This document shows, piece by piece, positions 37,494 through 47,600 of a stretch of DNA of 64,000 nucleotides. The notes beneath the pieces were generated by a model. It searched no databases, had not been told where the DNA came from, and worked only from the letters and a program-made list of their open reading frames with translations. Both the position numbers and the translations under genes were made by a program. This DNA is from Flavobacterium undicola (GTDB lineage: Bacteria; Bacteroidota; Bacteroidia; Flavobacteriales; Flavobacteriaceae), in contig NZ_JAAAPM020000007.1 of assembly GCF_009909155.2 (NCBI RefSeq), forward strand, positions 85,615 through 149,614, given 5' to 3'. Each line of letters starts with the position of its first letter. Within the stretch, counting starts at the first letter, position 1.

Positions 37494-40460
37494 ATGCAGA
37501 ATAAAGGACTTATTAAATTTTTTGCAATTCTATTTGCATTGGTAAGCATTTACCAACTTTCTTTCACTTTTGTGGCAAACAATGTCAAAAGTGAAGCCAA
37601 AGCTTTTGCAGGAGATAATCCTGATAAAGAGCTAAAATATTTAGATTCTATTGGAAAAGTAAGTGTGCTGGATCTTGGCTTTACTGATTTTACTTATAAT
37701 GAAGTAAAAAACAAGCAAATTAATAAAGGTCTTGACTTAGAAGGAGGAATCAATGTGATTCTTCAAATTTCTATTAAAGACGTTTTAAAAGGATTATCAA
37801 ATAATTCTAAAAATCCAGTTTTTAATAAGTCATTGGCTGATGCTACTGCAAATTTAGAAGGGAATACAACCTATTTGAAAAAGTTTTTTGAAGCTTTTGA
37901 GGCAAATTCTAAAGGAACTGTAAAGTTAGCTTCTCCAGATATTTTTGCAAACAGATCATTGCAAGGAGAAGGTGGTGTTGATTTTCAAATGACTGATGCT
38001 GAAGTTCAAAAAGTAATCAAAAGAAAAGTTGATGAGTCAATTGAAAGCGCTTATAAAGTATTAAGAGAGCGTATCGACAAATTTGGTGTTACGCAACCTA
38101 ATATCCAAAAATTAGGAGAAACTGGAAGAATTCTTGTAGAGCTTCCTGGTGCTAAAGATGTGGATAGGATTAAAAAATTATTAGGTGGTAAAGCACAACT
38201 TGAATTTTGGGAAACGTACAAAGTTGAAGAAATAGGTAATTTCTTAATGGCTGCTAATGAGGCATTGAAAAAAACAGAAGTTGCTAAAGTTGAAAAGAAA
38301 GCAGTAGCTAAAGATTCATTAAGTGCATTGTTAACTGATACTAAAGATTCTACAGCTACTAAGAAAGGAAATAATCCATTGTTTGACAAAATGTTGTCTC
38401 AAGGTGGAGGTTTAGGAATGTATGCTCCAAAAGATACTGCTGTAATTAATAGCTATTTAAAAAGAGCAGATATTAGAATTTTATTAGCTCCAGATCAACG
38501 TTATGCAAAATTTGTTTGGGGTAAATTGACTAAACTAAAAGATGCTAAGGATAAAGAGGTTGAGGCGGTTGAATTATATGCTTTAAGAGGTAATAGAGAT
38601 AACGCGCCGGCAATGCTTGGTGGTGTAGTTACTGATGCTAAAGATACTTTTGATCAAATGGGTAAACCAGCAGTTTCTATGCAAATGAATGGGCAGGGAG
38701 CTAAAGCTTGGGAAGAATTAACAGGTAGAGCTTATACTCAAAAAACGAATATCGCTATTGTTTTGGATAATGTTGTTTATTCAGCACCAGGTGTTTCTAG
38801 CGGGCCTATTTCAGGTGGAAGATCAGAAATTACAGGTTCATTTGATATAACTGAAACTCAGGATTTAGCGAATGTATTAAATGCAGGTAAATTGCCGGCT
38901 TCAGCTGATATTGTTCAATCGACTGTAGTTGGTCCATCATTGGGACAAGCTTCAATTGATGCAGGGATGACTTCTTCAATCGTTGGATTTATTTTGGTTT
39001 GTTTATGGATGGTATTCTATTATGGTAAAGCAGGTTGGTATGCTAACTTAGCCTTATTGTTAAATTTACTTTTCTTATTCGGAATTATGGCAAGTTTTGG
39101 TTTTGTATTAACATTACCAGGTATTGCAGGTATCGTATTGACATTAGGTACAGCGGTAGATGCGAATATTATTATTTACGAAAGAGCAAAAGAAGAATTG
39201 CGTGAAGGTAAGTCACTTTCTGAAGCTGTTACAGCATCTTACGGATGGCATGGAGCAATGCGTTCTATCATTGATGCTAACGTTACTCACGTATTGACTG
39301 GTGCTATCTTATTTATTTTTGGAACAGGACCAATTAAAGGTTTTGCTTTAACCTTACTTATTGGTATTGCAACTTCATTATTTACATCAATTTTTATTGC
39401 CAGAATTTTTATCGATAAAAATATTCTAGGAAAAGCGAACTTGACTTTCTGTACAAATATTACAAAAAATTGGTTTACTAACTTTCATTATGACTTTATT
39501 AAGATTAAGAAAATTACTTATGTTTTCTCTTCAATTGTAGTTGTTGTAAGTTTGATTTCTATCTTCTTCGTTAACGGATTAGATCAGGGTGTTGATTTTG
39601 TTGGAGGAAGAACGTTTCAGGTAAAATTCGAAAAAGCAGTTGATGCGACTCTAATTTCAGAAGAATTATCAGCTGCTTTTGGAACTCCTGTAGAAGCTAA
39701 AGTTTTAGGAGATGATGATCAGTTGAAAATCACGACGAAATATAAAATTAAAGAAGACGGTATTGCTGTAGATAAAGAAGTAAACGAAAAATTATATAAC
39801 GCTTTAGCAAAATATTATCCAAATACTTCTTATGATAAATTCATTAATGCTTTTGACGGTAAAAAAGTTGGAGTATTACAGGCTTCTAAAGTTGGGGCTT
39901 CTATCTCTGAAGATATCAAAACCAATTCGTACTGGGCAGTTCTGGGTGCGATGGCAGTTATTTTCTTATACTTGATGATTTCATTCCGTAAATGGCAGTA
40001 TTCATTAGGTGCGATTGCCGCTGTTGCGCATGACGTAATCTTTGTATTAGGAATCTATTCTTTATGTTATAAATTCATGCCTTTCCACATGGAAATGGAT
40101 CAGCACTTTATCGCTGCGATTCTTACGGTTATTGGTTATTCGATGAATGATACCGTAATTGTATTTGACAGAATTAGAGAGTTTATCATCGGTAATCGTA
40201 AAGGAAGTTTTGAAGCTATCGTAAACGCTTCTATTAACACTACTTTATCAAGAACCTTGAATACTTCATTGATGATGATTGTTGTATTATTGACCATGTT
40301 CCTTTTTGGAGGAGAATCAATTAGAGGTTTTATCTTTGCGATGTTAGTGGGTATTTTTGTAGGAACTTATTCTTCATTGTTTATTGCTACACCAGTATTG
40401 GTTGATACTATTTCGAAAGAAGAAAAAATAATTGTTGAAAAGCAGCATCAAGCAGCATAA
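37494..40460 (+). CDS. secDF: SecDF protein-export membrane protein (fused)
   Basis: Uses the proton gradient to pull proteins out of the Sec channel on the periplasmic side. The 988 residues combine SecD and SecF in one chain, the normal Bacteroidetes arrangement. SecD has a first helix at about 8-28, a large periplasmic domain containing VLRERIDKFGVTQPNIQKLGETGRILVELPG (here GVTQPNIQKLG and RILVELPGA), and TM helices with TAVDANIIIYERAKEELREG. SecF begins near residue 675 (ITYVFSSIVVVVSLISIFFV), with GLDQGVDFVGGRTFQVKF and IGYSMNDTVIVFDRIREFI. The conserved membrane Asp residues for proton coupling are present in both halves. An insertion rich in Lys/Asp (about 255-300) is lineage-specific. 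yajC is at 12.8 kb. Confidence 0.96.
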   Translation: MQNKGLIKFFAILFALVSIYQLSFTFVANNVKSEAKAFAGDNPDKELKYLDSIGKVSVLDLGFTDFTYNEVKNKQINKGLDLEGGINVILQISIKDVLKGLSNNSKNPVFNKSLADATANLEGNTTYLKKFFEAFEANSKGTVKLASPDIFANRSLQGEGGVDFQMTDAEVQKVIKRKVDESIESAYKVLRERIDKFGVTQPNIQKLGETGRILVELPGAKDVDRIKKLLGGKAQLEFWETYKVEEIGNFLMAANEALKKTEVAKVEKKAVAKDSLSALLTDTKDSTATKKGNNPLFDKMLSQGGGLGMYAPKDTAVINSYLKRADIRILLAPDQRYAKFVWGKLTKLKDAKDKEVEAVELYALRGNRDNAPAMLGGVVTDAKDTFDQMGKPAVSMQMNGQGAKAWEELTGRAYTQKTNIAIVLDNVVYSAPGVSSGPISGGRSEITGSFDITETQDLANVLNAGKLPASADIVQSTVVGPSLGQASIDAGMTSSIVGFILVCLWMVFYYGKAGWYANLALLLNLLFLFGIMASFGFVLTLPGIAGIVLTLGTAVDANIIIYERAKEELREGKSLSEAVTASYGWHGAMRSIIDANVTHVLTGAILFIFGTGPIKGFALTLLIGIATSLFTSIFIARIFIDKNILGKANLTFCTNITKNWFTNFHYDFIKIKKITYVFSSIVVVVSLISIFFVNGLDQGVDFVGGRTFQVKFEKAVDATLISEELSAAFGTPVEAKVLGDDDQLKITTKYKIKEDGIAVDKEVNEKLYNALAKYYPNTSYDKFINAFDGKKVGVLQASKVGASISEDIKTNSYWAVLGAMAVIFLYLMISFRKWQYSLGAIAAVAHDVIFVLGIYSLCYKFMPFHMEMDQHFIAAILTVIGYSMNDTVIVFDRIREFIIGNRKGSFEAIVNASINTTLSRTLNTSLMMIVVLLTMFLFGGESIRGFIFAMLVGIFVGTYSSLFIATPVLVDTISKEEKIIVEKQHQAA

Positions 40461-40483
40461 TTTACTTTGTTAGTATATAAATT

Positions 40484-40514
40484 AAGACCCAGCTTTTGTT
40501 GGGTCTTTTTTTTT
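40484..40514 (+). terminator. rho-independent terminator after secDF
   Basis: Stem aagaccca / tgggtctt with an 8-base loop followed by about nine T residues. Confidence 0.85.
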
Positions 40515-40645
40515 GAATTTAATTCAGTCATTAACGGCTTTTGGTTTTATATTTTGCAATTAATTTTATTAAACCTTCGTTTTTTAATATATTTACCTAG
40601 TAATAGGATTTCCCCAAATCTCAATCTATTTTAAATATTAGAACA

Positions 40646-42148
40646 ATGAAAAAGAGTATACTTTTACTTGTCTTTGTTTGCTTAGTTAATTTGTTAATTG
40701 GCTCTAGTGTTTTTGCACAAACACCTCCGCCAACAGTTTCTTCTCCAGTTTATTATTGTCAAGGAAGTACAGCAGTAGCTTTAACTGCCACTCCTTCGCC
40801 TGGAGCAACTTTGAATTGGTATGGGATTGCCGCAGTTGGTGGTACAGCTTCTTCAATAGCCCAAACTCCTTCTACAACAACAGTGGGTTCTACTTCTTAT
40901 TATGTTAGTCAAACCATAGGTGCTGTAGAGAGTACTCGTTCTAGTATTGTAGTAAATGTAGTTGCTGATAATGGATCGAAGATTCTTCTTTTTAGATGCG
41001 ATGAATCTCAAATAGCACTTCCTTCTACAAGATATGATGCAGTTTTTTTTGAATGGACAAATACTTCAGGTGTACCCAACCAATATACTTACAGTTATTC
41101 TATTGATGGAGCTGCTGCAATTAATGGAAATATAAATAATGGTACTCATTTACAAGTGTCCGGATTAACACAAGGACAATCTGTTACTATGACTTTGTAT
41201 CATACAACATATCCTTGTGATCGTTCAGTACTTACTTGTACTGTTCCTTGTAATACTTTATCAACTCCTACTTTTGATCCCATCGGTCCAATTTGTTCTG
41301 GTGATCCAGCTCCGACATTACCGGCAGCTTCAAAAGAAGGTATTATAGGAACTTGGTCTCCTGCCATAGTTAACAATACAACTAGTGGAACTTATGTTTT
41401 TACACCGAATACGAATGAATGTGCCAGAAATCAAACTATTAGTATAGTTGTAAATCCAAATAATCCAGGATTTAGCGATTTTTCTATTTGTTCAGGAAAT
41501 GGGGCACCAACTTTAGATACAACATCTCCCAGCGGTGCTACTGGAACTTGGAATCCTGCAACGGTTGATGATATAAATAGTGCTTCTTATACTTTTATCC
41601 CTGATCCAGGACAATGTGCTACATCGCAAACGATAGATGTTACTGTGATACCATCAAATACACTTGTAGATTTTGATTGGGAAGTGACAGAGGCATTTGT
41701 GCCAAACCAAAAAATTGCTGTTTCGGCTATTGCAGCAGGAGGAGATTATTGGTACCAATTAGACGATGGGCTGTTTCAATCCAATCCTGTTTTTGAATAT
41801 GTTGCCTCGGGCTTACATTCGATAACTGTAAAGGATCAAACGGGTTGTAGTACTCCTATAACTAAGACTGATATAATGGTAGTGAATTATCCAAAGTATT
41901 TTACTCCTAATAATGATGGTTATAATGATTATTGGAACATAACAGAATTAAGTGCTCAGCCTTATGCTTATATTCGAATATTTGATCGTTATGGTAAATT
42001 TTTAAAACAAATAAGCCCTAATGGTGCTGGCTGGAATGGCACTTTTAACGGACATTATGTACCTGCGGATGATTATTGGTTTGTTATTCATTATTTGGAA
42101 AATGATATCGTAAAAGAATTTAGATCGCATTTTTCGTTGAAAAGATAA
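40646..42148 (+). CDS. T9SS type B secreted protein with gliding-motility-type C-terminus
   Basis: A secreted surface protein of 500 residues. The signal peptide spans residues 1-25 (ending SSVFAQ). Two related Ig-like repeats of about 65 residues follow near 210-340, each with an ICSGxxAPTL start, GTWxPA and a Cys near the end. The last 85 residues hold the CHU_C/type B sorting domain: PKYFTPNNDGYNDYWNI, YIRIFDRYGKFLKQI, GWNGTFNGHYVPADDYWFVI and the end REFRSHFSLKR-like tail (KEFRSHFSLKR). This signal directs export by the type IX (Por) secretion system. Cell-surface adhesion or motility is possible but not shown. It is preceded by secDF and its own promoter-like AT-rich region. Confidence 0.92.
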   Translation: MKKSILLLVFVCLVNLLIGSSVFAQTPPPTVSSPVYYCQGSTAVALTATPSPGATLNWYGIAAVGGTASSIAQTPSTTTVGSTSYYVSQTIGAVESTRSSIVVNVVADNGSKILLFRCDESQIALPSTRYDAVFFEWTNTSGVPNQYTYSYSIDGAAAINGNINNGTHLQVSGLTQGQSVTMTLYHTTYPCDRSVLTCTVPCNTLSTPTFDPIGPICSGDPAPTLPAASKEGIIGTWSPAIVNNTTSGTYVFTPNTNECARNQTISIVVNPNNPGFSDFSICSGNGAPTLDTTSPSGATGTWNPATVDDINSASYTFIPDPGQCATSQTIDVTVIPSNTLVDFDWEVTEAFVPNQKIAVSAIAAGGDYWYQLDDGLFQSNPVFEYVASGLHSITVKDQTGCSTPITKTDIMVVNYPKYFTPNNDGYNDYWNITELSAQPYAYIRIFDRYGKFLKQISPNGAGWNGTFNGHYVPADDYWFVIHYLENDIVKEFRSHFSLKR

Positions 42149-42152
42149 AATG

Positions 42153-42185
42153 AAAAAGGAATTGCTGTAAGCAATTCCTTTTTTT
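42153..42185. terminator. bidirectional terminator
   Basis: The 13-base arms aaaaaggaattgc / gcaattccttttt flank a 5-base loop, with T runs both ways. It ends the T9SS gene on the plus strand and the signalling operon on the minus strand. Confidence 0.85.
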
Positions 42186-42190
42186 ATGGT

Positions 42191-43285
42191 TTATGAGGTG
42201 ATTAAATCAGAAATAATAAATTCAGATCCGTTTTTATACTTGGTATTATAATGCACTTTTACTTCGTTTCTTTCGGCTAATTTTCGAACTAAATTTAATC
42301 CCATTCCAGTGCCGGATTCTCCTCTTGAAGATTGTCCAAGGGTATAAAACATTTGAAATATTTTTTCTTCTTGATTTTCAGGTATTCCAGGTCCGTTGTC
42401 CCTTATTGCTATTTGTTGCAGTTCATCGTCGTAAGAAATGGTAATCTCTGTAATTTCTTTGTCATTGTATTTGATAGCATTTGATAGTAAATTTTGAATA
42501 ATTTGTTTAAATGCTACCGATTGAAAACTAATGCTGTGATTTAAGTTTTCCTTCGTGATTTTGATATTGTTATTAGGATTAATTAATTTAATAACAACAT
42601 TGGTTTCACTAAAGATATTAATAGATTCTTTTCCTTGGTTGTTTTCAACGTTTTTAGAATAGTGTAGCAAATCATCAATTAATTTAGACATCGACATAGC
42701 CGATGATTTAACCATATCAAATAAGTCTGTAGCTTCATCTTTTAGCACTAATAGATGTTCTTCTTCGATAAATTCAACTAAGGATTTAATATTATTTAAA
42801 GGTGTTTTTAAATCATGCGCAATGATATTAGCAAATTGTTCTAATTCACCATTTTTGGCTACTAATTTTTCATTTAACTTTTTTAATTCCTGGTCGTAAT
42901 CCCATATTTTCAAGAAAGACTCTACTTTTTTTCTAGTAATTTCAGTATTTAATGGTTTGAATAAAAAGTCGATAGCGCCTAATTCGTATGCTTTGTTGAT
43001 GTATTTAGCTTCGTCACTTATGGCGGTTACAAAAATGGTTGGAATATTAGCTGTATTGGGATGCTGTTTTGTTATTTCAACAAATTCATAACCATCCATT
43101 TCGGGCATTTGTACATCAACCAAAATAAGGGAAACCTTTTCTTTCAATAATATTTGTAATCCTTCGTTCCCAGAATTACAGCATATTATTTCTCTGTCAG
43201 GACTTTCCAAGATGCTTTTTAGAGCAATTAAATTTGCGGGTTTATCGTCGATTAATAAAAGAGTATGTTTTTTAGTGGTATTCAT
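42191..43285 (-). CDS. receiver-histidine kinase hybrid (last gene of the signalling operon)
   Basis: This 364-residue soluble protein has an N-terminal receiver domain (about 7-125: LLLIDDKPANL, phospho-acceptor Asp57 in LILVDVQMPEMDGYE, and the switch region IPTIFVTAIS and FLFKPL). A short coiled coil is followed by a HisKA box with His157 (ANIIAHDLKTPLNNIK) and a HATPase domain (about 255-360) with NLLSNAIKYND, IRDNGPGIP and GTGMGLNLVRKL. The order receiver-kinase lets phosphorylation of the receiver switch the kinase. It overlaps cheB by 14 bases and probably takes input from the large hybrid kinase upstream in the same operon. Confidence 0.92.
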   Translation of the reverse strand: MNTTKKHTLLLIDDKPANLIALKSILESPDREIICCNSGNEGLQILLKEKVSLILVDVQMPEMDGYEFVEITKQHPNTANIPTIFVTAISDEAKYINKAYELGAIDFLFKPLNTEITRKKVESFLKIWDYDQELKKLNEKLVAKNGELEQFANIIAHDLKTPLNNIKSLVEFIEEEHLLVLKDEATDLFDMVKSSAMSMSKLIDDLLHYSKNVENNQGKESINIFSETNVVIKLINPNNNIKITKENLNHSISFQSVAFKQIIQNLLSNAIKYNDKEITEITISYDDELQQIAIRDNGPGIPENQEEKIFQMFYTLGQSSRGESGTGMGLNLVRKLAERNEVKVHYNTKYKNGSEFIISDLITS

Positions 43286-43835
43286 TATTTAATGTATTTA
43301 TAATGTTTGTGGTATTTAATTCTTTGTGTTTGGTATAAATATTTTTTGCTGCTTTTGGCATGATGTCAAAATCGGCTTCGTTACAGTCCTGAATGATTGT
43401 TTTTCCATTATTTTCGGCCATGATTTTTAATCCATTAGCCCCGTCTTGATTTGAACCTGATAATAAAATTCCGCAACATTTTTCCTTTAACAATGTTGAA
43501 AAAGACTCAAATGTAACATCAATGGATGGACGACTAAAATTGACCAGTTCTGATACATCCAGAGAAAAAGTATTTTCTTCTTCTAAAAGAACGTGATAAT
43601 CAGCTGGAGCGGTGTATAAAAAACCTTTTTCCATTTTTTCTTTATCTTCTATTTCTTTGACCACATAATGGGTGTTTCTTTGTAAAATAGTTTCAAATGA
43701 GGATGCTGTATTTTTTAATCGATGCAAAACAATAACAATAGGTATGTTTATACTTTTGTCTAAATGATTTAGAATAGACAAGATAGCATCAAAAGCTCCA
43801 GCAGAACCACCTATTATTATGACTTCGGGTCTCAT
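43272..43835 (-). CDS. CheB-type methylesterase domain protein
   Basis: A 187-residue stand-alone CheB catalytic domain that would remove methyl groups from glutamate methyl esters on receptor-like proteins. The triad is visible: Ser11 in IIIGGSAGAFDAI, His38 in IVIVLHRLKN and Asp near 131 in LLSGSNQDGANGLK. The receiver domain of classical CheB is missing, so it is not regulated by direct phosphorylation. It overlaps cheR by 4 bases and the downstream kinase by 14. Flavobacteria generally lack flagellar chemotaxis, so a signalling role other than classical chemotaxis is likely; the methylated substrate is unknown. Confidence 0.9.
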   Translation of the reverse strand: MRPEVIIIGGSAGAFDAILSILNHLDKSINIPIVIVLHRLKNTASSFETILQRNTHYVVKEIEDKEKMEKGFLYTAPADYHVLLEEENTFSLDVSELVNFSRPSIDVTFESFSTLLKEKCCGILLSGSNQDGANGLKIMAENNGKTIIQDCNEADFDIMPKAAKNIYTKHKELNTTNIINTLNNEYH

Positions 43836-44644
43836 TTTATTTTTTGATAAATTTTTTGCTCTCGGTCGATTTCTTTAAAATTCTCATAAACCGAACTAAA
43901 CCGCAAAGATTCTTTTTTCCCAATTGCCAAAAAACCATGAATAGGTAAGCTTTCATAAAAAAGCTCTAACGCTTTGTTTTGTAAATTGTTGTTGAAATAA
44001 ATCAACACATTTCGACAAAGAATGAGTTGGCATTCTTTAAAAACTCCATCGGCAACCAAGTTATGATTTGAAAATAAGATGTTTTGCTTTAAGTCAGATT
44101 GTATCATCGAATGCCTTTCGTCAGAAACGAAATAATTCTTTAAGGATTCTTTTCCTCCGCATTCATAATAATTTTTAGTGTATTCTTTAAAATTAGTATT
44201 GTCATAAATCCCTTTTCTGGATTTTTCTATGGCATTATTACTGATGTCTGTGGCATAAATTCTACTTTTCGAATCCAGACTGTTTTCTTTTAACAGAATA
44301 TTTAAAGAATAGGTTTCTTCTCCAAAAGAACAGCCGGCACTCCAAATATTAATTTTAGGATAGCTTTCTAAATAAGGAAAAATGTTTTCCTGTAAGGATT
44401 TAAAAAAGCTGGGATCTCTAAAAAATTCGCTCACATTTACCACAATTTCATTGATGAAATTTTGGAAAATAGTAGGGTTGTTGATTAATTCAAATTTTAA
44501 CTCAACAACATTTTTCATGTTGTTGATACTCATAAAACGATTTATTCTCCTAAGCATGGATGCCTTAGAGTAATCACGAAAATCGTAATCGAATTGTTTT
44601 TTTATGGTAAAAAGCAATTCATCAAGTTCTTTTAGGATTATCAT
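43832..44644 (-). CDS. CheR-type methyltransferase
   Basis: A 270-residue S-adenosylmethionine-dependent glutamate methyltransferase of the CheR family. The N-terminal helical domain (about 1-75) contains YDFRDYSKASMLRRINRFM and MNNMKN-like helix; the Rossmann domain has IVVNVSEFFRDPSFFKSL, INIWSAGCSFGEETYSLNI (AdoMet loop, here SAGCSFGEETYS), IYATDISNNAIEKSRKGIY and LILCRNVLIYFNNNLQ. All are standard CheR signatures, so it should be active. It overlaps the giant kinase gene by 4 bases and cheB by 4 bases. It may methylate the large hybrid kinase or an unlinked receptor. Confidence 0.92.
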   Translation of the reverse strand: MIILKELDELLFTIKKQFDYDFRDYSKASMLRRINRFMSINNMKNVVELKFELINNPTIFQNFINEIVVNVSEFFRDPSFFKSLQENIFPYLESYPKINIWSAGCSFGEETYSLNILLKENSLDSKSRIYATDISNNAIEKSRKGIYDNTNFKEYTKNYYECGGKESLKNYFVSDERHSMIQSDLKQNILFSNHNLVADGVFKECQLILCRNVLIYFNNNLQNKALELFYESLPIHGFLAIGKKESLRFSSVYENFKEIDREQKIYQKIK

Positions 44645-47600
44645 TTATATATCCAGATACTAATTAAAGAAATAAGTTTTTGAATATCAATAGGTTTTGA
44701 TTGATAATCTGATGCACCAGCTTTTAATATTTCATCACGATCACCTTTCATTGCTTTGGCTGTTAAAGCAATAATAGGTAAGTTTTTCCATTTTGGATTT
44801 TCTCTAATTTTTTTAGTCGCTTCAAATCCGTCCATTTCAGGCATCATAATATCCATTAAAACAATGTCAAAACTAGGATGTTCATCTAATGTGCTCAAAG
44901 CTTCTAATCCGTTAAAAGCAGTTGTTATAATGGCTCCTTTGCTTGTTAAAGCTGCCGATAATGCATAAATGTTTCGGATATCGTCATCGACAATCAGAAT
45001 GCTTTTATCTTTCAAAATCTCGCCTCCGGATAAATTAGGAGCATTTTTATATTCTGTTTTTTCTGAAGTTTCTACTTTGCTTAAAAACAACAAAATTTCA
45101 TCTTTTAGTCTCTCGGTGGCATTATTGGTTTTTATTACAATGCTATCCACACTTTTTTCAAGCTCTAATTGTTCATTGTCTGATAATGTTTTTCCAGTGT
45201 TGATGATGATTTTGATATTCCTGTTTTTTGATATACTTTTTAATTCAGAAATGGCTTTTACATTGTCTGAATCAGGTAAACCTAGGTCTATTATAGCACA
45301 ATCAATTTCAACATTTGTCAGTATGTTTTCGGCTTCTGATCGGGAATAGGCTTGTATGCAAATGGTATTTTTGTCATTGGCGTGCAGCAATTGTTTTATC
45401 GAATAATTTAATTTTTCATCATCTTCTAAAATCAGTACTTTTTTATAAACTTTGTTTATTTCCTCATCGATAGAAAGGAAGGCATTTTTAAGTTTTTCGG
45501 GAGTAATTGGTTTAACTAAGAAATCAAAAGCACCCATTTCTTTAGCTAATTTTTCTCTTTTCATTCCTGACATTACGTGAACAGGAATGTGTTTTAATTC
45601 AGCATCTTCTTTAAGCCATTTCAAAACAGTCCATCCATCAATTCCAGGTAATTTCATGTCCAGAATGATGGCTTTAGGATTGTATTTTTTAGCATATTGG
45701 AATCCGGTTTCTCCTTGATGAGCAATAATTGCTTTGAACCCATTAGTATGTGCTACCTGAAGTAAAACTTCTGCAAACGATGGATCGTCTTCAATGATTA
45801 AAATGGTTTTATCATCAATATCTGCTTTGTATCGGTCATCATTAATGTTAGCCGAAAGGTCTACAAATTCCTCATTGAGTTTTGGATATTCTGATTCAAT
45901 TTGTTTTTCTTTCACCTTTTCAGGAACTGCAGTATCAGGAATGCTATTGCTATTATCGTTTTGAAATTTTATTGGAATTAAAAGTCCAAAGGTACTTCCG
46001 TTATTGAGTTTACTATCAAAAAATACTTCACCGTCCAGTAAATCAGCCAGTTGTTTAGAAATGTATAAGCCTAAGCCTGTTCCTCCATATTTTCTACTAG
46101 TAGAGCTGTCCGCTTGCTGGAAACTTTGGAATAATTTCTTCTTGTTTTCTTCAGAAATTCCAATACCGGTGTCTTTGATTTCAATGGACAGAATTTCATT
46201 GTTGTTTAGTGACGCTAATTTCGGATTGGTGTATTCCCATTTTTCGTTCACGACATCAAAAGTCATCGTGACAGTTCCTCCATCAGGAGTGAATTTTAAA
46301 GCATTTGATAGGAAATTTTTAAGAATTTGCTCTATTTTACCTACGTCACTATAAATTTCTCTGGGACATTTGTCTGTGATTTTAGTTTCAAAATGAATCT
46401 TCTTTTTCTCCATTTGTGCTCTAAAAAGCCCTTCCATATCCGAAAATATTCGTTCAGAAACAGTGTTTTCAGGATAGATTTCGACTTTTCCAGCTTCAAT
46501 TTTTGAGATGTCTAAAATATCGGTGATTAAGTCTAATAAGTCTTTCCCAGAGGTGTTAATTACCGATAAGTTTTCTAATTGTGAATTGTTCAAATTCCCA
46601 GAGGTATTGTCTTTTAAAATATCCGAGAGAATTAAAATACTGTTTAAAGGCGTTCTTAATTCATGCGACATATTGGCTAAAAACTCCGATTTGTATTTGC
46701 TTGCTTGCGCAATTTCTTCCGATTTTATATTTAATTCCTCTTGAGCAATAACAAGGTCATCGTTCTTTTTCTCAATTTCATAGTTTTTTGTTTCCAGTTC
46801 CCGGCTTTTTTCTTCGAGATAAGCATTGGTTTGTTCTAATTCAGCTGCTTGGGTTTTTAGTTCTTCTTCTGATTGTTGTAACAGTAAGGTGTGCTTGTTG
46901 AGTTCTTCGTTATTTTGTCTTAATTCTTCTTCTTGAACCTGTAAAATATTGTTTTTGCGATTAATCTCCTCGATAGAAATTTTTAATTCTTCGTTTCTAA
47001 TAAATACTGCTATGGCACTTCCCAATGAGTTCTCTAAGGTGATTAATAATTTTTGGTCTGTATCATTAAAGTTTTCCAAAGAGCCAATTTCTATAACTCC
47101 TATAACCACATTTTTATAGGAAATAGGAGTGATTAAAACATTGTAAATAGGCGATTTTCCTAATGAAGACGCCAGGAATGAATATTCTTTGCTTAGATTA
47201 TTCAAACACTTTTGTTCATTGTATTTAACCACTTCGCCTATTAATCCTTCTCCAAAAGCAATTGTTTTAGGGCTGTGGTCGTCATCGGCATAACTGCCAA
47301 TTTTTATTAGATTGTTTTTGTTGTCGATGTAATCGGTGGTGTAAAAAGTAGCTTGGCAAGCATTAGTTTGCTGGCTTAGAATCTTAGTGATATTTGCACC
47401 AAAATCATTGATGTTTTTAGAATTAATGATAGCATCGTTTATTTCGATAATATTTTTTTCCAATAAACTATTGGCAGCAGCCTCATCATTAAAACGTTTC
47501 AATTCTAAAGACATCGTATTTAGCGATTGGTTTAAAGTGTCTGACTCACTTCGAATTAAGATGGTGTCACCAAAACTTCCAGAGCTGATTTTTGTGGCTA

